From the NCBI RefSeq assembly GCF_001559595.1, contig NZ_LNTY01000022.1, positions 36,331 to 100,330 of the forward strand: a stretch of DNA of 64,000 bases, given 5' to 3'. A program made the translations under genes and the position numbers. The stretch's first letter is position 1. Each line of letters starts with the position of its first letter. Positions 59,737 through 64,000 of this stretch are shown in pieces. This stretch comes from Enterovibrio coralii. GTDB taxonomy: Bacteria > Pseudomonadota > Gammaproteobacteria > Enterobacterales > Vibrionaceae. Below the pieces are notes generated by a model. That model was given only the letters and a program-made list of their open reading frames with translations. It was not told where the DNA came from and searched no databases.

Positions 59737-59880
59737 ACTTCCAGCTGGGAATCCGGTGTAAATCCGGAACTGGCGCGCAGCGGTAATGAGAAACGAAGGT
59801 GACTGGGCGAAAAGCCGGACACTGCACGTAATGTGTGGGAAGTCGTCACCGTAGGGGGTCTCTAAGTCCGAATATCAGCT
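59737..59880 (+). promoter_or_regulatory. Cobalamin (adenosylcobalamin) riboswitch controlling btuB
   Basis: Conserved cobalamin aptamer elements occur in order: GGGAATCCGGTGTAAATCCGG, ACTGGCGCGCAGCGGTAA, the AAGCCGGACACTGC B12-box-like segment, GGGAAGTCGTCACC and AAGTCCGAATA. It ends about 65 bases before the btuB ATG. Binding of the cofactor would reduce btuB translation, as in E. coli. Confidence 0.93.
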
Positions 59881-59943
59881 GGACAACAATGTGGTATCAG
59901 GATCTCCTGACATCATTAGATACACGCGAATTTTGGATCTGAT

Positions 59944-61767
59944 ATGTCTAATAAACTTCTGGCAGCAGGAATGTTGCCGTTGGCTGCGTTTGCGCACGCC
60001 GAATCTATCTCCTCTTCTGCCGACGACGCTATGGTTGTCACCGCCTCTCGATTCGAGCAACCCGTTTCTACTGTTTTAGCACCTGTTTCTGTGTTGACTC
60101 GCACCGACCTTGAAGAACTTCAAGCCAACAGCTTGGTTGATGCATTGAAAACCCTGCCAGGTATTGAGATTGGCCAAAGCGGTGGTCGCGGGCAAAATGC
60201 GTCGATTTTCCTGCGTGGTACAGAGTCTCGTCATGTATTGGTGCTGGTAGACGGCGTTCGTCTCCCTCGTACCATGTTGGGCACGATTGACTTCAACATG
60301 CTACCACTCAATACCGTTGAGCGTATTGAAGTGATCCGTGGCTCAGGTGCAACCGTGTACGGTTCTGACGCGATTGGAGGTGTGATCAACATTATTACTC
60401 GCAACAATGCAGAAGCCACGCGCTTTAGCATGGGAGGAGGTAGCTTTGGGACTGCATCTGCTGATTTGGGGGTAACGCGTAAACTAACCGATAGTCTGTC
60501 GATGCAATTGATGGGCGGGATGGAATCAGTCGATGGGTACAATGTTCGCCCGAGTGATGAAAATGTTGGTGACAAACATGGTTTTGAAAGCAAGAACGTT
60601 TCTTTGCGTTTGAGCTACGTACCGAGCGAAAATTGGAATTCAAACGTTATTGGTCGCTGGTATCAAAATGAAGTCGAGTATGACAGCTACGGCAGTAAAC
60701 AGAAGCTTTGGGTCGAAAGTAGTGCAATAAGTGCTGACTCAGGCTACACATCCGGCAAATGGAATACGTTGGCTCGCTTAGAAGTGGGTCAGCAAAAAAA
60801 CTATGATTTTGCGGATGGACTGACACCTTCAGCGGACAACCTGAATAGTGAGATCCGCCAAATCTACTCAAGTCTAACGTCTCGCTACCAAGCGAGAGAT
60901 AACTTGGCGGTAACGACAGGCGTTGATTTGACGCTGGAGAAATACCTCGACGGTAACTTCATCTCAATTGATTCTATTGAAGACAATCCTCGCCAAAATA
61001 TCGGTGTGTTTGGTTTAGTGAACTGGAACATTACAGATAGCATCCTGTTGGAAGCGAGTTCGCGCTACGATGATAATGACCAGTTTGGCGACAACACGAC
61101 CAGTATGGTTGCAGCAGGTTGGACGATTAATGAAGACTACCGTCTGTTTGCTAGCTACGGCACCGCTTTTAAAGCCCCAGGTTTTGATAAACTGTATGGT
61201 TGGGGTGGAAACGCCAAGTTGAAGCCAGAAGAATCTGAGAATATTGAAGTGGGACTGGAAGGTACCACCTACAATGTTGGCTGGAGCTTAAACGGCTATA
61301 TTAACACCATCGATAACTTGATTATTTCCAGAAAAGACTCGTCTGGTGAATACGTAAACGAAAACGTCGAAGAAGCGCGAATCAAAGGTATCGAGCTGAC
61401 TGCAGATTTCGATTTGGGGCCGGTTTACAACCAAGTTTCACTTGAGTTGCGCGATCCAAAAGATTTATCGAAGAATGAGCAATTGGCGCGTCGAGCAAAA
61501 GAAGTCGCGAAATGGCGCACATCTGTATGGTTGGGTGATGTCTTGCTAGGTACGCAGTTTATGTACCAAGGCGAGCGTCCAAACTTCTCGGGTGGTGGCA
61601 TGCTGGACGCCTACTCGGTTTGGGATTTGACTGCGCAATATGACATTTCGAACAACATTACCCTAGGCGGTAAAGTGGCGAACCTGTTCGATGAAGAATA
61701 TGAGACCGCAGGTGATTACCCAGCGGCAGAGCGCGCGTTCTACGTTAATCTGAACTTCGCGTACTAA
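59944..61767 (+). CDS. btuB: Vitamin B12 outer membrane receptor BtuB
   Basis: TonB-dependent outer-membrane transporter for cobalamin, 607 residues (E. coli 614). A signal peptide (ending AHA) is followed by the TonB box DDAMVVTAS, the plug domain (TLPGIEIGQSGGRGQNASIFLRG ends; IRGSGATVYGSDAIGGVINI) and a 22-strand barrel ending in the C-terminal phenylalanine/tyrosine pattern VNLNFAY. Controlled by the riboswitch upstream. Intact. Confidence 0.95.
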   Translation: MSNKLLAAGMLPLAAFAHAESISSSADDAMVVTASRFEQPVSTVLAPVSVLTRTDLEELQANSLVDALKTLPGIEIGQSGGRGQNASIFLRGTESRHVLVLVDGVRLPRTMLGTIDFNMLPLNTVERIEVIRGSGATVYGSDAIGGVINIITRNNAEATRFSMGGGSFGTASADLGVTRKLTDSLSMQLMGGMESVDGYNVRPSDENVGDKHGFESKNVSLRLSYVPSENWNSNVIGRWYQNEVEYDSYGSKQKLWVESSAISADSGYTSGKWNTLARLEVGQQKNYDFADGLTPSADNLNSEIRQIYSSLTSRYQARDNLAVTTGVDLTLEKYLDGNFISIDSIEDNPRQNIGVFGLVNWNITDSILLEASSRYDDNDQFGDNTTSMVAAGWTINEDYRLFASYGTAFKAPGFDKLYGWGGNAKLKPEESENIEVGLEGTTYNVGWSLNGYINTIDNLIISRKDSSGEYVNENVEEARIKGIELTADFDLGPVYNQVSLELRDPKDLSKNEQLARRAKEVAKWRTSVWLGDVLLGTQFMYQGERPNFSGGGMLDAYSVWDLTAQYDISNNITLGGKVANLFDEEYETAGDYPAAERAFYVNLNFAY

Positions 61768-61782
61768 TCGTATCTTTTGCTA

Positions 61783-61806
61783 AAAGCCGCCATCAGGCGG
61801 CTTTTT
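61783..61806 (+). terminator. Rho-independent terminator of btuB
   Basis: GCCGCC-ATCA-GGCGGC followed by five T, ending just 16 bases before the next start codon. Confidence 0.85.
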
Positions 61807-61821
61807 CTTTTGGAAGTAAAA

Positions 61822-62484
61822 ATGAAAAAACGCGTTATTGTCAGCTGGTCTTCGGGTAAAGATTCCACACTCACGCTTTGTCGGTTGCTCAAAGACAATC
61901 GCTACGACGTGGTCGGGCTATATACCACGTACGTGGAAGACGCCGTGCCGTTTCAGGCAACACCCATCTCTATCGTTCAAGCGCAGGCTGACGCTATCGG
62001 TTTGCCGCTGGTGCTGATTGAATTGAATGAGGTCTTTCCGCCAAACGAGGTCTATCAGCAATCTATCGTTGAAGGGATCAAAACGAGCGGGCTAGATGTT
62101 GATGCTGTGGCGTTTGGAGATATGTTCTGTAATGGTATTGAAGCGTATCGCCGAAGCTACATCGAGCCACAAGGTTGGGAGTGCGTTTTCCCGCTAATAG
62201 GTGAAAGCAGCAAGGCACTTGCGAAAGAGATTATTGAGATCGGTATTCTAACCTCACTCAGTACGGTTGATACTTCCCAATTGTCATCTGAGTTTTTAGG
62301 ACGACACTATGACTTGGCTCTCCTTGAGGACTTGCCAGAAAACTGTGACCCATGTGGAGAAGATGGCGAGTTTCACACTATGGTGACCAATGCGCCATGT
62401 TTTCAGTATCCCTTGGAACTTGTGGTTAACAATGAAGAGAGAGAGGGCAGATTTCATCATCTGATTTACCGTCTTAAGGCGTGA
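61822..62484 (+). CDS. Diphthine-ammonia ligase-like ATP pyrophosphatase (DUF71)
   Basis: Adenine-nucleotide alpha-hydrolase of 220 residues. The PP-loop motif is SWSSGKDST at the start and the DUF71 signature NCDPCGEDGEFHT lies near the end. Archaeal and eukaryal members amidate diphthine; in bacteria the substrate is unknown, and B12 salvage links have been proposed because of neighbours such as btuB. The ATG at 61822 follows GGAAG. A longer upstream frame passes through the btuB terminator and is rejected. Confidence 0.85.
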   Translation: MKKRVIVSWSSGKDSTLTLCRLLKDNRYDVVGLYTTYVEDAVPFQATPISIVQAQADAIGLPLVLIELNEVFPPNEVYQQSIVEGIKTSGLDVDAVAFGDMFCNGIEAYRRSYIEPQGWECVFPLIGESSKALAKEIIEIGILTSLSTVDTSQLSSEFLGRHYDLALLEDLPENCDPCGEDGEFHTMVTNAPCFQYPLELVVNNEEREGRFHHLIYRLKA

Positions 62485-62548
62485 GTGATTTTCAACACGC
62501 ACTGTGCGAAGTATCATGGCGGCGCAAATAAACGAAAAGGTAATGATT

Positions 62549-63340
62549 GTGAAAAGTGTGCTGATTTTTGATTCAGGTGTAGGTGGTCTTTCTGTCTTTC
62601 AGGAAATCTCCGCATTGATGCCCAATCAGCACGTGATCTATGCCTTCGACAATGCCGCCTTTCCATATGGTGAACTGGATGATGATGTTCTGGTAAGCCG
62701 AGTGTGTGGAATGGTGTCTGCGCTTTGTAAAGAGCATGATATCTCGCTGGTGGTTATTGCTTGTAATACAGCGAGCACAATTGTACTTCCTCACCTTCGT
62801 AGCCAACTGACCATTCCTGTCGTTGGCGTCGTACCCGCTATTAAACCTGCTGCACAATTAAGCCAAACAAAACACATTGCCTTGCTTGCCACACCGGCGA
62901 CGGTAAAACGTACCTACACCCAAGATTTAGTGAATGAGTTTGCCCCAGACTGTAAAGTTGAAATGGTGGGGTCAACAGCACTGGTGATGATGGGGGAGGA
63001 CAAGCTCCGTGGTAAGCCGACAGATATGGCGAAGCTTGACACTATCCTTGAGCCTTTTCAGTACGGTGTGGATTGCGTTGTACTGGGGTGCACGCACTTC
63101 CCATTATTAAAAGACGAGATTCAGCAGATGCTGGGTGAAAAGTGCCGCGTCATTGATTCCGGTCTGGCGATCGCTAAGCGCGTAGAAATGCTGCTTCGCC
63201 AAGAGGGGAGTCACTCCCTCTCAGCGTTAAGCAGAAAACACGATGTATTTAGTAGTGCAGAAGTGAAAGAAGAAGAGGCACTAAATAAAGAAATGTCCCA
63301 AATGGGCTTCTCTATTATTAAGCGCGCTCCGACTTTCTAG
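62549..63340 (+). CDS. murI: Glutamate racemase
   Basis: Makes D-glutamate for peptidoglycan. Catalytic residues are Cys72 (ACNTAST) and Cys181 (GCTHFP, with His183), and Asp8 is in FDSGVGGLSV. The GTG at 62549 is preferred because AAGG lies 8 bases before it; an ATG two codons earlier has spacing of only two bases. Length 263. It ends 23 bases inside the convergent RRM gene. In E. coli murI is followed by an rRNA operon. Confidence 0.95.
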   Translation: MKSVLIFDSGVGGLSVFQEISALMPNQHVIYAFDNAAFPYGELDDDVLVSRVCGMVSALCKEHDISLVVIACNTASTIVLPHLRSQLTIPVVGVVPAIKPAAQLSQTKHIALLATPATVKRTYTQDLVNEFAPDCKVEMVGSTALVMMGEDKLRGKPTDMAKLDTILEPFQYGVDCVVLGCTHFPLLKDEIQQMLGEKCRVIDSGLAIAKRVEMLLRQEGSHSLSALSRKHDVFSSAEVKEEEALNKEMSQMGFSIIKRAPTF

Positions 63341-63767
63341 GGTCGTTTGCTTCTCTTACTTTTAAGGTGCGCTCGCCATATTCGCTGTTGTTTAATTTTT
63401 CGATGGCTTCAGGTGCGTCACCTGCGGCCATAACAACAAAACCAAAACCACGGCGTTTTCCCGTTCTTTTGTCTTTCATTAAACGAACGGCAAATACTTC
63501 CCCATATTCCGCGAAGAGATCTTTCACGTCATTTTCGTTTGCGCGATAAGGCAAGTTGCCTACATATATAGTCTTGCTGTTAGTCGCGGCAGATTCAGGA
63601 ATATCGCTTGAAGACTTGGTAGAGAGAAAAGATAAAGCGATACCTACGGTAACTGCACCCAGAGCGAATGCGTAGCCTGTGCTCTCAATCATCTGAGAGC
63701 TGTTAAAGAGTATTGCGCCAACGAAAGCAATGGCAGCGGTAATAAGCAAACTGATAGATATTCTCAT
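63318..63767 (-). CDS. Membrane-anchored RRM RNA-binding protein
   Basis: A 149-residue protein with two N-terminal hydrophobic segments (about 4-22 and 30-48) and a cytoplasmic RNA-recognition motif (about 65-142): RNP2 TIYVGNLPY and RNP1 KRRGFGFVVM. Such RRM proteins occur in vibrios and other bacteria; targets are unknown. The membrane part is unusual for an RRM protein. Start is ATG 63767 rather than a TTG three codons earlier; no clear ribosome-binding site. The 3' end overlaps murI. Confidence 0.85.
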   Translation of the reverse strand: MRISISLLITAAIAFVGAILFNSSQMIESTGYAFALGAVTVGIALSFLSTKSSSDIPESAATNSKTIYVGNLPYRANENDVKDLFAEYGEVFAVRLMKDKRTGKRRGFGFVVMAAGDAPEAIEKLNNSEYGERTLKVREANDPRKSERA

Positions 63768-63979
63768 AATCGTCAAAATTAAAAGTCAGTTAGAAGAAAT
63801 AGCATGAGGTCTGAAATCAATGCTGATTAAAATAAATACAATTATCGGGTTGATATTACGGTTATTGAGAAATTATTGCTAGCAAGTGAATGTGACGGCC
63901 ATCTAATGTTGCAATATGTCATGTTTTTCAGAGTTTAGGTTGAATTGTGTTCGGTTGAGAAGAAATTGCAGAAAAAGCC

Positions 63980-63985
63980 TTGCCA
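63980..63985 (+). promoter_or_regulatory. Possible -35 of an rRNA operon promoter at the window edge
   Basis: TTGCCA near the end, with AT-rich sequence upstream, in the position where E. coli has the rrn operon after murI. The -10 would lie beyond the window. The remaining 63780-63979 region shows no gene. Confidence 0.35.
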
Positions 63986-64000
63986 ATGTGATCACAGTCT

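Overview
The window comes from a gammaproteobacterium of the family Vibrionaceae. The support is gene content and synteny: eps-type type II secretion genes (gspC to gspN), glnA-DUF4124-glnL-glnG, recQ-DUF3630, polA-Spot 42-engB, and btuB-murI leading into what looks like a ribosomal RNA promoter. Base composition looks close to 50% G+C, so Salinivibrio, Grimontia, Enterovibrio and some Vibrio or Photobacterium are all possible; the genus cannot be fixed from the sequence alone. The gene set is the kind found near the origin of the large chromosome in this family. There are no phages, insertion sequences, tRNA genes, CRISPR arrays or complete rRNA genes.

Layout. 0-2.2 kb: DUF484 (5' end cut by the window), xerC, yigB. 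2.2-4.6 kb, minus strand: a four-gene operon for a bufferin-type copper-binding peptide (precursor bufA1, DUF692 oxidase bufB, DUF2063 partner bufC, DoxX). 4.9-15.2 kb: uvrD with a LexA-like box, ggt-DUF2780, rarD, recQ-DUF3630, yhhQ under a candidate preQ1-I riboswitch, a GNAT enzyme, the iron sRNA RyhB and elbB. 15.2-26 kb: polA, Spot 42 and two further candidate sRNAs, engB, cytochrome c4, a CsrB/CsrC-type RNA with 19 GGA motifs, a methyltransferase, yihI, DUF2489, hemN, a 37-residue YshB-like protein and adenosine deaminase. 26-31 kb: the nitrogen regulon glnG, glnL, DUF4124 and glnA, with NtrC boxes and a sigma-54 promoter. 31-42 kb: typA, a GlsB-type protein, a DUF2959 lipoprotein, yihY-dtd-fabY, an AsmA-like protein, pckA, hslR-hslO. 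42.4-53.5 kb: the complete gspC-N cluster. 53.5-64 kb: nudE, cysQ, sthA, fabR-yijD, trmA, a PduO-like gene, a cobalamin riboswitch with btuB, an ATP-pyrophosphatase, murI, and a membrane-anchored RRM protein.

The most important caution is quality. Thirteen otherwise normal genes carry a total of 16 single-base deletions, almost all shortening a run of two or more identical bases, usually G or C. Because they hit polA, sthA, hslO and five gsp genes without any other decay, they most likely are sequencing or assembly errors. These genes are annotated as single coding regions spanning the shift, and their full lengths then match the families exactly.

Regulatory RNAs are unusually dense: RyhB, Spot 42, a CsrB/CsrC-type RNA, two unassigned terminator-ended sRNA candidates, a cobalamin riboswitch and a preQ1-I riboswitch. 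No wholly new system is obvious; the strongest candidates for new biology are the unassigned sRNAs, the DnaA-box/GATC cluster ahead of polA, the rarD leader hairpin, the membrane-anchored RRM protein and the bufferin operon.
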